Positions 1 to 12,300 of a stretch of DNA of 64,000 bases are shown here, piece after piece. The stretch lies in contig CM056741.1 of assembly GCA_029851415.1 (NCBI GenBank), positions 89,005,282 through 89,069,281 of the forward strand, in the 5' to 3' direction. Source of the DNA: Eretmocerus hayati. Taxonomy: Eukaryota > Arthropoda > Insecta > Hymenoptera > Aphelinidae. Position numbers and translations under genes: made by a program. The notes beneath the pieces are model-generated. The model did not search any database and was not told the origin of the DNA. It worked only from the letters and a program-made list of their open reading frames with translations. The first letter of the stretch is position 1, and each line of letters starts with the position of its first letter.

Positions 1-57
1 GTCCAGTACTCGAGGTTGCACTCATGATCCGGTATTAGAGGTGACAATCGTGATCCG

Positions 58-785
58 GTACTCGAGGTGGCACTCGTGGTCCAGTACTCGAGGTGATACT
101 CGTGGTCCAGCACTAGGAGTGATACTCGTGGTCCAGTTCTGGAGGTGACACTCGTAGTCCAGTGCTCGAGATGACACCCGTGATCCAGTACTCGAGGTGA
201 TACTCGTGGTCCATTAATCGAGGTGACTTTCGGAGTCCAGTACTCGAGATAACAATCAAGGTCCAGTACTCGAGGTGACACTCGCGGTCCAGTACTAGAG
301 GTGATACTCATGATCCGGTATTAGAGGTGACACACGTGATCCGGTACTCGAGGTGACACTCGTGGTCTAGTAATTGGGGTGATAGTCGAGGTCCAGTACT
401 CGAGGTGACATTCGTGGTCCAGTACTCGAGGTGGCACTCGTGGTCCAGTACTCGAGGTGATACTCGTGGTCCAGCACTAGGAGTGATACTCGTGGTCCAG
501 TTCTGGAGGTGACACTCGTAGTCCAGTGCTCGAGATGACACCCGTGATCCAGTACTCGAGGTGATACTCGTGGTCCATTAATCGAGGTGACTTTCGGAGT
601 CCAGTACTCGAGATAACAATCAAGGTCCAGTACTCGAGGTGACACTCGCGGTCGAGTACTAGAGGTGATACTCATGATCCGGTATTAGAGGTGACACACG
701 TGATCCGGTACTCGAGGTGACACTCGTGGTCTAGTAATTGGGGTGATAGTCGAGGTCCAGTACTCGAGGTGACATTCGTGGTCCA
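58..785. repeat. 14-monomer (364 bp) higher-order repeat, two copies
   Basis: Bases 58-421 and 422-785 match at an offset of 364 bp (14 x 26), including the sub-pattern CCAGCACTAGGAGTGATAC. I noticed one difference, GTCCAG at 290 against GTCGAG at 654. Similarity stops near 798, so this is a simple two-copy duplication. Confidence 0.85.
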
Positions 786-1560
786 GTACTCGAGGTGACA
801 TTCGTGGTCCAGTACTCGAGGTGATACTCGTGGTCCATTACTCGAGGTGACACTCGTGGTCCGGCACTCGAGGCGATACTCGTGGTCCATTAATCGAGGT
901 GACACTCGTGGTCCGGCACTCGAGGCGATACTCGTGGTCCATTAATCGAGGTGACACTCGGAGTCCAGTACTCGAGATAACTTTCAAGGTCGAGTACCCG
1001 AGGTGACACTCGCGGTCCAGTACTAGAGGTGATACTCATGATCCGGTATTAGAGGTGACACACGTGATCCGGTACTCGAGGTGGCATTCGTGGTCCAGAA
1101 CTCGAGGTGACATTCGTGGTCCAGTACTCGTGGTTACATTCATGATCCGGGATTAGAGAAGACACTCGTGATCCGGTACTCGAGGTGACACCCGTGGTCC
1201 AGTACTTGAGGAAACCTTCGTGGTCCAGTACTCGAGGTGACACTCGTGGAACGGTACGAAAGGTGACACCCGTGGTCCAGTACTCGAGGAAACCTTCGTG
1301 GTCCAGTACTAGAGGTGACATTCGTGGTCCGGCACTCGAGGCGATACTCGTGGTCCATTAATCGAGGTGACACTCGGAGTCCAGTACTAGGAGTGATACT
1401 CGTGGTCCAGTTCTGGAGGTGGAACTCGTAGTCCAGTGCTCGAGATGACACTCGTGATCTAGTACTCGAGGTGATACTCGTGGTCCATTACTCGAGGTGA
1501 CACTCGGAGTCCAGTTCTCGAGGTAACACTCGTGGTCCAGTACTCGAGGTGACATTCGTG

Positions 1561-1993
1561 GTCCAGTACTCGAGGTTGCACTCATGATCCGGTATTAGAG
1601 GTGACAATCGTGATCCGGTACTCGAGGTGGCACTCGTGGTCCAGTACTCGAGGTGATACTCGTGGTCCAGCACTAGGAGTGATACTCGTGGTCCAGTTCT
1701 GGAGGTGACACTCGTAGTCCAGTGCTCGAGATGACACCCGTGATCCAGTACTCGAGGTGATACTCGTGGTCCATTAATCGAGGTGACTTTCGGAGTCCAG
1801 TACTCGAGATAACAATCAAGGTCCAGTACTCGAGGTGACACTCGCGGTCCAGTACTAGAGGTGATACTCATGATCCGGTATTAGAGGTGACACACGTGAT
1901 CCGGTACTCGAGGTGACACTCGTGGTCTAGTAATTGGGGTGATAGTCGAGGTCCAGTACTCGAGGTGACATTCGTGGTCCAGTACTCGAGGTG
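1561..1993. repeat. copy of window bases 1-433 (offset 1,560 bp)
   Basis: Bases 1561-1993 repeat bases 1-433 at an offset of exactly 60 monomers. The match runs from the window edge to about 433, where GTGGCACTCG is replaced by GTGACATTCG. The left copy is cut by the window edge, so the true unit may be longer. Confidence 0.85.
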
Positions 1994-2873
1994 ACATTCG
2001 TGGTCCAGTACTCGAGGTGACATTCGTGGTCCAGTACTCGAGGTTACACTCATGATCCGGTATTAGAGGTGACACTCGTGATCCGGTACCCGAGGTGACA
2101 CCCGTGGTCCAGTACTCGAGGAAACCTTCGTGGTCCAGTACTCGAGGTCACACTCGTGGAACGGTACAGAAGGTGACACCCTCGGTCCAGTACTTGAGAA
2201 AACCTTCGTGGTCCAGTACTAGAGGTGACACTCGTGGTCCGGCACTCGAGGCGATACTCGTGGTCCATTAATCGAGGTGACTTTCGGAGTCCAGTACTCG
2301 AGATAACACTCAAGGTCCAGTACTCGAGGTGACACTCGCGGTCCAGTACTAGAGGTGATACTCATGATCCGGTATTAGAGGTGACACACGTGATCCGGTA
2401 CTCGAGGTGACACTCGTGGTCTAGTAATTGGGGTGATAGTCGAGGTCCAGTACTCGAGGTGACATTCGTGGTCCAGTACTCGAGGTGACATTCGTGGTCC
2501 AGTACTCGAGGTTGCACTCATGATCCGGTATTAGAGGTGACAATCGTGATCCGGTACTCGAGGTGACACTCGTGGTCCAGTACTCGAGGTGATACTCAAG
2601 GTCCAGTACTAGGAGTGATACTCGTGGTCCAGTACTGGAGGTGACACTCGTAGTCCAGTGCTCGAGATGACAACCGTGATCCAGTACTCGAGGTGATACT
2701 CGTGGTCCATTACTCGAGGTGACACTCGAAGTCCAGTACTCGAGAAAACACTCGTGGTCCAGTACTCGAGGTGACACTCGCGGTCCAGTGCTAGAGGTGA
2801 TACTCATTATGCGGTATTAGAGGTGACACACGTGATCCGGTACTCGAGGTGACACTCGTGGTCCAGAACTCGA

Positions 2874-3070
2874 GGTTACACTCGACGTCTAGTACTAGAG
2901 GTGACCCCCGTGGTACAGTACTAGGAAAAACACTCGTGGTCCAGTACCAGAAGTGACACTCGCGATCCAGTACTAGAGACGACACTCGTGGTCCAGAACT
3001 CGAGGTTACAATCGACGTCTAGTACTAGAGGTGACCCCCGTGGTACAGTACTAGGAAAGACACTCGCGGT
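2874..3070. repeat. two copies of a dispersed GACGTCTAGTACTAG module
   Basis: A three-monomer module reads GGTTACACTCGACGTCTAG, then TACTAGAGGTGACCCCCG, then TGGTACAGTACTAGG with A/G-rich GAAAA or GAAAG. It occurs at about 2874-2940 and 3004-3070. Close copies recur at about 18680, 18810, 57580, 58126 and 59892, so it is shared between otherwise different domains. Confidence 0.75.
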
Positions 3071-3154
3071 CCAGTACACGAGGTGACAATCATGGTCCAG
3101 TACTCGAGGTGACACTCGTAGTCCAGTGCTCGAGATGACACCCGTGATCCAGTA

Positions 3155-3916
3155 CTCGAGGTGATACTCGTGGTCCAGTACTAGGAGTGATACTCGTGGT
3201 CCAGTTCTGGAGGTGACACTCGTAGTCCAGTGCTCGAGATGACACCCGTGATCCAATACTCGAGGTGATACTCGTGGTCCATTACTCGAGGTGACACTCG
3301 GAGTCCAGTTCTCGAGGTAACACTCGTGGTCCAGTACTCGAGGTGACATTCGTGGTCCAGTACTCGAGGTTGCACTCATGATCCGGTATTAGAGGTGACA
3401 ATCGTGATCCGGTACTCGAGGTGGCACTCGTGGTCCAGTACTCGAGGTGATACTCGTGGTCCAGTACTAGGAGTGATACTCGTGGTCCAGTTCTGGAGGT
3501 GACACTCGTAGTCCAGTGCTCGAGATGACACCCGTGATCCAGTACTCGAGGTGATACTCGTGGTCCATTACTCGAGGTGACACTCGGAGTCCAGTTCTCG
3601 AGGTAACACTCGTGGTCCAGTACTCGAGGTGACATTCGTGGTCCAGTACTCGAGGTTGCACTCATGATCCGGTATTAGAGGTGACAATCGTGATCCGGTA
3701 CTCGAAGTGGCACTCGTGGTCCAGTACTCGAGGTGATACTCGTGGTCCAGTACTAGGAGTGATACTCGTGGTCCAGTTCTGGAGGTGACACTCGTAGTCC
3801 AGTGCTCGAGATGACACCCGTGATCCAGTACTCGAGGTGATACTCGTGGTCCATTACTCGAGGTGACACTCGGAGTCCAGTTCTCGAGGTAACACTCGTG
3901 GTCCAGTACTCGAAGT
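3155..3916. repeat. 11-monomer (286 bp) higher-order repeat, first cluster
   Basis: The landmark CTAGGAGTGATACTCG recurs at 3181, 3467 and 3753, a step of 286 bp (11 x 26). Two full copies and about two thirds of a third are present. The match ends near 3917, where CTCGAAGTGACACTCGCGG takes over. The copies differ by only a few bases. Confidence 0.88.
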
Positions 3917-6900
3917 GACACTCGCGGTCCAGTGCTAGAGGTGATACTCATTATCCGGTATTAGAGGTGACACACATGATCCGGTACTCGAGGTGACACT
4001 CGTGGTCTAGTAATTGAGGTGATGTTCAAGGTCCAGTGCTAGAGGTGATACTCATCATCCGGTATTAGAGGTGACAAACGTGATCCGGTACTCGAGGTGA
4101 CACTCGTGGTCTAGTAATAGATGTGATAGTCGAGGTCCAGTACTCGAGATGGCATTCGTGGTCCAGAACTCGAGGTGACATTCGTGGTCCAGTACTCGAG
4201 GTTACACTCATGATCCGGTATTAGAGGTGACACTCGTGATCCGGTACCCGAGGTGACACCCGTGGTCCAGTACTCGAGGAAACCTTCGTGGTCAAGTACT
4301 CGAGGTGACACTCGTGGAACGGTACAAAAGGTGACACCCTCGGTCCAGTACTTGAGGAAACCTTCGTGGTCCAGTACTAGAGGTGACACTCGTGGTCCGG
4401 CACTCGAGGCGATACTCGTGGTCCATTAATCGAGGTGACTTTCGGAGTCCAGTACTCGAGATAACACTCAAGGTCCAGTACTCGAGGTGACACTCGCGAT
4501 CCAGTACTGGAGGTGATACTCATGATCCGGTATTAGAGGTGACACACGTGATCCGGTACTCGAGGTGACACTCGTGGTCTAGTAATTGAGGTGATAGTCG
4601 AGGTCCAGTACTCGAGGTGACATTCGTGGTCAAGAACTCGAGGTGACATTTGTGGTCCAGTACTCGAGGTTACCCTCATGATCCGGTATTAGAGGTGAAA
4701 CTCGTCATCCGGTACTTGAGGTGACACCCGTGATCCAGTACTCGAGGTGATACTCGTGGTCCAGTACTAGGAGTGATACTCGTGGTCCAGTACTAGGAGT
4801 GATACTCGTGGTCCAGTTCTGGAGGTGACACTCGTAGTCCAGTGCTCGAGATGACACCCGTGATCCAGTACTCGAGGTGATACTCGTGGTCCATTACTCG
4901 AGGTGACACTCGGAGTCCAGTTCTCGAGGTAACACTCGTGGTCCAGTACTCGAGGTGACATTCGTGGTCCAGTACTCGAGGTTACACTCATGATCCGGTA
5001 TTAGAGGTGACAATCGTGATCCGGTACTCGAGGTGGCACTCGTGGTCCAGTACTCGAGGTGATACTCGTGGTCCAGTACTAGGAGTGATACTCGTGGTCC
5101 AGTTCTGGAGGTGACACTCGTAGTCCAGTGCTCGAGATGACACCCGTGATCCAGTACTCGAGGTGATACTCGTGGTCCATTACTCGAGGTGACACTCGGA
5201 GTCCAGTTCTCGAGGTAACACTCGTGGTCCAGTACTCGATGTGACATTCGTGGTCCAGTACTCGAGGTTACACTCATGATCCGGTATTAGAGGTGACAAT
5301 CGTGATCCGGTACTCGAGGTGGCACTCGTGGTCCAGTACTCGAGGTGATACTCGTGGTCCAGTACTAGGAGTGATACTCGTGGTCCAGTTCTGGAAGTGA
5401 CACTCGTAGTCCAGTGCTCGAGATGACACCCGTGATCCAGTACTCGAGGTGATACTCGTGGTCCATTACTCGAGGTGACACTCGGAGTGCAGTTCTCGAG
5501 GTAACACTCGTGGTCCAGTACTCGAGGTGACATTCGTGGTCCAGTACTCGAGGTTGCACTCATGATCCGGTATTAGAGGTGACAATCGTGATCCGGTACT
5601 CGAGGTGGCACTCGTGGTCCAGTACTCGAGGTGATACTCGTGGTCCAGTACTAGGAGTGATACTCGTGGTCCAGTTCTGGAGGTGACACTCGTAGTCCAG
5701 TGCTCGAGATGACACCCGTGATCCAGTACTCGAGGTGATACTCGTGGTCCATTACTCGAGGTGACACTCGGAGTCCAGTTCTCGAGGTAACACTCGTGGT
5801 CCAGTACTCGAGGTGACATTCGTGGTCCAGTACTCGAGGTTGCACTCATGATCCGGTATTAGAGGTGACAATCGTGATCCGGTACTCGAGGTGGCACTCG
5901 TGGTCCAGTACTCGAGGTGATACTCGTGGTCCAGTACTAGGAGTGATACTCGTGGTCCAGTTCTGGAGGTGACACTCGTAGTCCAGTGCTCGAGATGACA
6001 CCCGTGGTCTAGTAATAGAGGTGATAGTCGAGGTCCAGTACTCGAGATGGCATTCGTGGTCCAGAACTCGAGGTGACATTCGTGGTCCAGTACTCGAGGT
6101 TACACTCATGATCCGGTATTAGAGGTGACACTCGTGATCCGGTACCCGAGGTGACACCCGTGGTCCAGTACTCGAGGAAACCTTCGTGGTCCAGTACTCG
6201 AGGTCACACTCGTGGAACGGTACAAAAGGTGACACCCTCGGTCCAGTACTTGAGGAAACCTTCGTGGTCCAGTACTAGAGGTGACACTCGTGGTCCGGCA
6301 CTCGAGGCGATACTCGTGGTCTATTAATCGAGGTGACTTTCGGAGTCCAGTACTCGAGATAACACTCAAGGTCCAGTACTCGAGGTGACACTCGCGATCC
6401 AGTACTGGAGGTGATACTCATGATCCGGTATTAGAGGTGACACACGTGATCCGGTACTCGAGGTGACATTTGTGGTCCAGTACTCGAGGTTACCCTCATG
6501 ATCCGGTATTAGAGGTGAAACTCGTGATCCGGTACCTGAGGTGACACCCGTGGTCCAGTACTTGAGGAAACCTTCGTGGTCCAGTAACTCGAGGTGACGA
6601 TCGTGGAACGGTACAAAAGGTGACACTCGTGGTCCAGTGCTCGAGGTGACACTCCCGGTCCAATACTGGAGGTGACACTCATGAGCCGGTATTAGAGGTG
6701 ACACTCGTGATCCGGTACTCGAGGTGGCACCCGTGGTCCAGTACTCGAGGAAACATTCGTGGTCCAGTACTCGAGGTAACACTCGTGGACCAGTACTAGA
6801 GGTGACACTCGCGGTCCAGTACTAGAGGTGATACTCATGATCCGGTATTAGAGGTGACACACGTGATCCGGTATTCGGGGTGACACTCGTGGTCTAGTAA

Positions 6901-9301
6901 TTGGGGTTATAGTCGACCTCCAATACTCGAGGTGACATTCGTGGTCCAGTACTCGAGGTGAAATTCGTGGTCCAAAACTCAAGGTTACACTCATGATCCG
7001 GTATCAGAGGTGACAATCGTGATCCGGTCTTCGGGGTGACACTCGTGGTCCAGTTCTTGAAGTGATACTCGTGGTCCAGTACTAGAAGTGATACTCAAAG
7101 TCCAGTACTGGAGGTGACATTCGTAGTCCAGTGCTCGAGATGACACCCGTGATCCAGTTCTCGAGGTGATACTCATGGTCCATTACTCGAGGTGACACTC
7201 GGAGTCCAGTACTCGAGGTGACACACGTGATCCGGTACTCGAGGTGACACTCGTGGTCTAGTAATTGAGGTGATAGTCGAGGTCCAGTACTAGAGGTGAC
7301 ACTCGTGGTCCAGTACTAGAGGTGATACTCGAAGTCCAGTACTAGAGGTGACCCCCGTGATCCGGTACTCGAAGTGACACTCGCAGTCCAGTACTCGAGG
7401 TGATACCCGTGGCCCAGTACTCGAGGTGACACTCGTAGTCCAGAACTCGAGTCGACATTCGTGGTCCGGTACTCGAGGTTACACTCGTGGTCCAGTACTA
7501 AAGGTGTCCCTCGTGGTCTCGTGCACGAGGTGACACTCGCGGTCCACTACTAGAGGTGACACTCATGATCCGGTACGAGAGGTGACACTCGTGATCCAGT
7601 ATACCTGGTGACACTCGCGGTCCAGTACTAAAGGTGATATTCGGGGTCCATTTTTCGAGATGACACTCATGATCCGGTACTGGAGGTGACTCTCGTGATC
7701 CGGTATTAGAGGCAACACTCGTGATCCGGTACTCGAGGTGACACTCGAGATCCGGTATTAGGGGTGACACTCGTGATCCGGTACACCTAGTGACACTCGC
7801 GGTCCAGTACTAGAGGTGACCCCCGTTTTCCAGTACTAGAGGTGACCCCCGTTTTCCAGTACTAGAGGTGACACTCGTGGTCCAGTACTAGAGGTGATAC
7901 TCGAAGTCCAGTACGAGAGGTGACCCCCGTGATCCGGTACTCGAAGTGACACTCGTAGTCCAATACTCGAGGTGATAGTCGAGGTCCAGTACTCGCGGTG
8001 ACATTCGTGGTCCAGTTTCAAGATGACAATCATGATCCGGTACTAGAGGTGACTCTCGAGATCCGGTATTAGAGGTGACACTCGTGATCCGGTACACCTA
8101 GTGACACTCGCGGTCCAGTACCAGAGGTGATACCCGGGGTCCAGTGCTCGAGGTGCCATTCGTGGTTCAGTACTCGAGATGAAACTCGTGAATCGGTACT
8201 AGAGGTGACAATCGTGATCCGGTACTAGGGGTGACACTCACGGTCTAGTACTCGAGGTGACTTTCATGATCCGGTATTGGAGGTAACACTCGTGAACCAG
8301 TACACGAAGTGACACTCGTAGTCCAGTACTCGAGGTGAAAGTCTTGGTGCAGTACTTGCGGTGACATTCGTGGTCCAAGTTTCGAGATGACACTCATGAT
8401 CCGGTACTGGAGGTGAGACTCGTAGTCTAATAGTCGAGGTGACACTCGTGATCCATTACTCGAGGTGACACTCAGAGTTCAGTACTCGAGGTAACACTCG
8501 TGGTCCAGTACTCGAGGTGACACTCGCGGTCCAGTACTAGAGGTGATACTGATGTTCCGGTATTAGAGGAGACAAACGAGATCCGGTACTCGAGGTGACA
8601 CTCGTAGTCTAATAGTCGAGGTGACACTCGTGGTCCATTACTCGAGGTGACACTCAGAGTCCAGTACTCGAGGTAAAACTCGTGGTCCAGTACTCGAGGT
8701 GACACTCGCGGTCCAGTACTAGAGGTGATACTGATGTTCCGGTATTAGAGGTGACAGACGTGATCCGGTACTCCAGGTGACACTCGTGGTCTAGTAATTG
8801 GGGTGATAGTCGAGGTCCAGTACTCAAGGTGATATTCGTGGTCCAGTACTCGAGCTGATACTCGTTGTCCAGTACTAGAAGTGACACTCGTGGTCCAGCA
8901 CTGGAGGTGACACTCGTTGTCCAGTGCTCGAGATGACACCCGTAATCCAGTACCCGAGGTGATACTCGTGGTCCATTACTCGAGGTGACACTCGGAGTCC
9001 AGTACTCGAGGTAACACTCGTGGTCCAGTACTCGAGGTGACACTCGCGGTCCAGTACTAGAGGTGATACTCATGATCCGGTATTAGAGGTGACACACGTG
9101 ATCCGGCACTCGAGGTGACGCTCGCAGTCCAGTACTAGATGTGACACTCGTGATCGGGTACTCGAAGTGACACCCGTGGTCCAGTACTCCAGGTGGTACT
9201 CGTGGCCCAGTACTGGATGTGACACTCGCAGTCCAGTACTAGAGGTGATACTCGCAGTCCAGTACTAGAGGTGACCCCCGTTTTCCAGTACTAGAGGTGA
9301 C
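3738..9301. repeat. 5,564-bp tandem duplication, copy 1
   Basis: This segment is repeated immediately downstream at an offset of 5,564 bp, which is 214 x 26. The left boundary is set by divergence upstream of 3738: GGTGAT here against GGTGACAC before 9302. It contains most of the second 286-bp HOR cluster and a long stretch of non-periodic variants. The one base difference I noticed between the copies is G at 8257 against A at 13821; all open frames compared between copies translate identically. Confidence 0.95.
4793..6006. repeat. 11-monomer (286 bp) higher-order repeat, second cluster
   Basis: The CTAGGAGTG landmark recurs at 4793, 5079, 5365, 5651 and 5937, always 286 bp apart. This gives four full copies and a short fifth that breaks off near 6006 into GGTCTAGTAATAGAGG. 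The unit is the same as in the cluster at 3155-3916. Occasional private changes such as GAGTGCAG near 5488 distinguish copies. Confidence 0.9.
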
Positions 9302-12300
9302 ACTCGTGGTCCAGTACTAGGAGTGATACTCGTGGTCCAGTTCTGGAGGTGACACTCGTAGTCCAGTGCTCGAGATGACACCCGTGATCCAGTACTCGAG
9401 GTGATACTCGTGGTCCATTACTCGAGGTGACACTCGGAGTCCAGTTCTCGAGGTAACACTCGTGGTCCAGTACTCGAAGTGACACTCGCGGTCCAGTGCT
9501 AGAGGTGATACTCATTATCCGGTATTAGAGGTGACACACATGATCCGGTACTCGAGGTGACACTCGTGGTCTAGTAATTGAGGTGATGTTCAAGGTCCAG
9601 TGCTAGAGGTGATACTCATCATCCGGTATTAGAGGTGACAAACGTGATCCGGTACTCGAGGTGACACTCGTGGTCTAGTAATAGATGTGATAGTCGAGGT
9701 CCAGTACTCGAGATGGCATTCGTGGTCCAGAACTCGAGGTGACATTCGTGGTCCAGTACTCGAGGTTACACTCATGATCCGGTATTAGAGGTGACACTCG
9801 TGATCCGGTACCCGAGGTGACACCCGTGGTCCAGTACTCGAGGAAACCTTCGTGGTCAAGTACTCGAGGTGACACTCGTGGAACGGTACAAAAGGTGACA
9901 CCCTCGGTCCAGTACTTGAGGAAACCTTCGTGGTCCAGTACTAGAGGTGACACTCGTGGTCCGGCACTCGAGGCGATACTCGTGGTCCATTAATCGAGGT
10001 GACTTTCGGAGTCCAGTACTCGAGATAACACTCAAGGTCCAGTACTCGAGGTGACACTCGCGATCCAGTACTGGAGGTGATACTCATGATCCGGTATTAG
10101 AGGTGACACACGTGATCCGGTACTCGAGGTGACACTCGTGGTCTAGTAATTGAGGTGATAGTCGAGGTCCAGTACTCGAGGTGACATTCGTGGTCAAGAA
10201 CTCGAGGTGACATTTGTGGTCCAGTACTCGAGGTTACCCTCATGATCCGGTATTAGAGGTGAAACTCGTCATCCGGTACTTGAGGTGACACCCGTGATCC
10301 AGTACTCGAGGTGATACTCGTGGTCCAGTACTAGGAGTGATACTCGTGGTCCAGTACTAGGAGTGATACTCGTGGTCCAGTTCTGGAGGTGACACTCGTA
10401 GTCCAGTGCTCGAGATGACACCCGTGATCCAGTACTCGAGGTGATACTCGTGGTCCATTACTCGAGGTGACACTCGGAGTCCAGTTCTCGAGGTAACACT
10501 CGTGGTCCAGTACTCGAGGTGACATTCGTGGTCCAGTACTCGAGGTTACACTCATGATCCGGTATTAGAGGTGACAATCGTGATCCGGTACTCGAGGTGG
10601 CACTCGTGGTCCAGTACTCGAGGTGATACTCGTGGTCCAGTACTAGGAGTGATACTCGTGGTCCAGTTCTGGAGGTGACACTCGTAGTCCAGTGCTCGAG
10701 ATGACACCCGTGATCCAGTACTCGAGGTGATACTCGTGGTCCATTACTCGAGGTGACACTCGGAGTCCAGTTCTCGAGGTAACACTCGTGGTCCAGTACT
10801 CGATGTGACATTCGTGGTCCAGTACTCGAGGTTACACTCATGATCCGGTATTAGAGGTGACAATCGTGATCCGGTACTCGAGGTGGCACTCGTGGTCCAG
10901 TACTCGAGGTGATACTCGTGGTCCAGTACTAGGAGTGATACTCGTGGTCCAGTTCTGGAAGTGACACTCGTAGTCCAGTGCTCGAGATGACACCCGTGAT
11001 CCAGTACTCGAGGTGATACTCGTGGTCCATTACTCGAGGTGACACTCGGAGTGCAGTTCTCGAGGTAACACTCGTGGTCCAGTACTCGAGGTGACATTCG
11101 TGGTCCAGTACTCGAGGTTGCACTCATGATCCGGTATTAGAGGTGACAATCGTGATCCGGTACTCGAGGTGGCACTCGTGGTCCAGTACTCGAGGTGATA
11201 CTCGTGGTCCAGTACTAGGAGTGATACTCGTGGTCCAGTTCTGGAGGTGACACTCGTAGTCCAGTGCTCGAGATGACACCCGTGATCCAGTACTCGAGGT
11301 GATACTCGTGGTCCATTACTCGAGGTGACACTCGGAGTCCAGTTCTCGAGGTAACACTCGTGGTCCAGTACTCGAGGTGACATTCGTGGTCCAGTACTCG
11401 AGGTTGCACTCATGATCCGGTATTAGAGGTGACAATCGTGATCCGGTACTCGAGGTGGCACTCGTGGTCCAGTACTCGAGGTGATACTCGTGGTCCAGTA
11501 CTAGGAGTGATACTCGTGGTCCAGTTCTGGAGGTGACACTCGTAGTCCAGTGCTCGAGATGACACCCGTGGTCTAGTAATAGAGGTGATAGTCGAGGTCC
11601 AGTACTCGAGATGGCATTCGTGGTCCAGAACTCGAGGTGACATTCGTGGTCCAGTACTCGAGGTTACACTCATGATCCGGTATTAGAGGTGACACTCGTG
11701 ATCCGGTACCCGAGGTGACACCCGTGGTCCAGTACTCGAGGAAACCTTCGTGGTCCAGTACTCGAGGTCACACTCGTGGAACGGTACAAAAGGTGACACC
11801 CTCGGTCCAGTACTTGAGGAAACCTTCGTGGTCCAGTACTAGAGGTGACACTCGTGGTCCGGCACTCGAGGCGATACTCGTGGTCTATTAATCGAGGTGA
11901 CTTTCGGAGTCCAGTACTCGAGATAACACTCAAGGTCCAGTACTCGAGGTGACACTCGCGATCCAGTACTGGAGGTGATACTCATGATCCGGTATTAGAG
12001 GTGACACACGTGATCCGGTACTCGAGGTGACATTTGTGGTCCAGTACTCGAGGTTACCCTCATGATCCGGTATTAGAGGTGAAACTCGTGATCCGGTACC
12101 TGAGGTGACACCCGTGGTCCAGTACTTGAGGAAACCTTCGTGGTCCAGTAACTCGAGGTGACGATCGTGGAACGGTACAAAAGGTGACACTCGTGGTCCA
12201 GTGCTCGAGGTGACACTCCCGGTCCAATACTGGAGGTGACACTCATGAGCCGGTATTAGAGGTGACACTCGTGATCCGGTACTCGAGGTGGCACCCGTGG

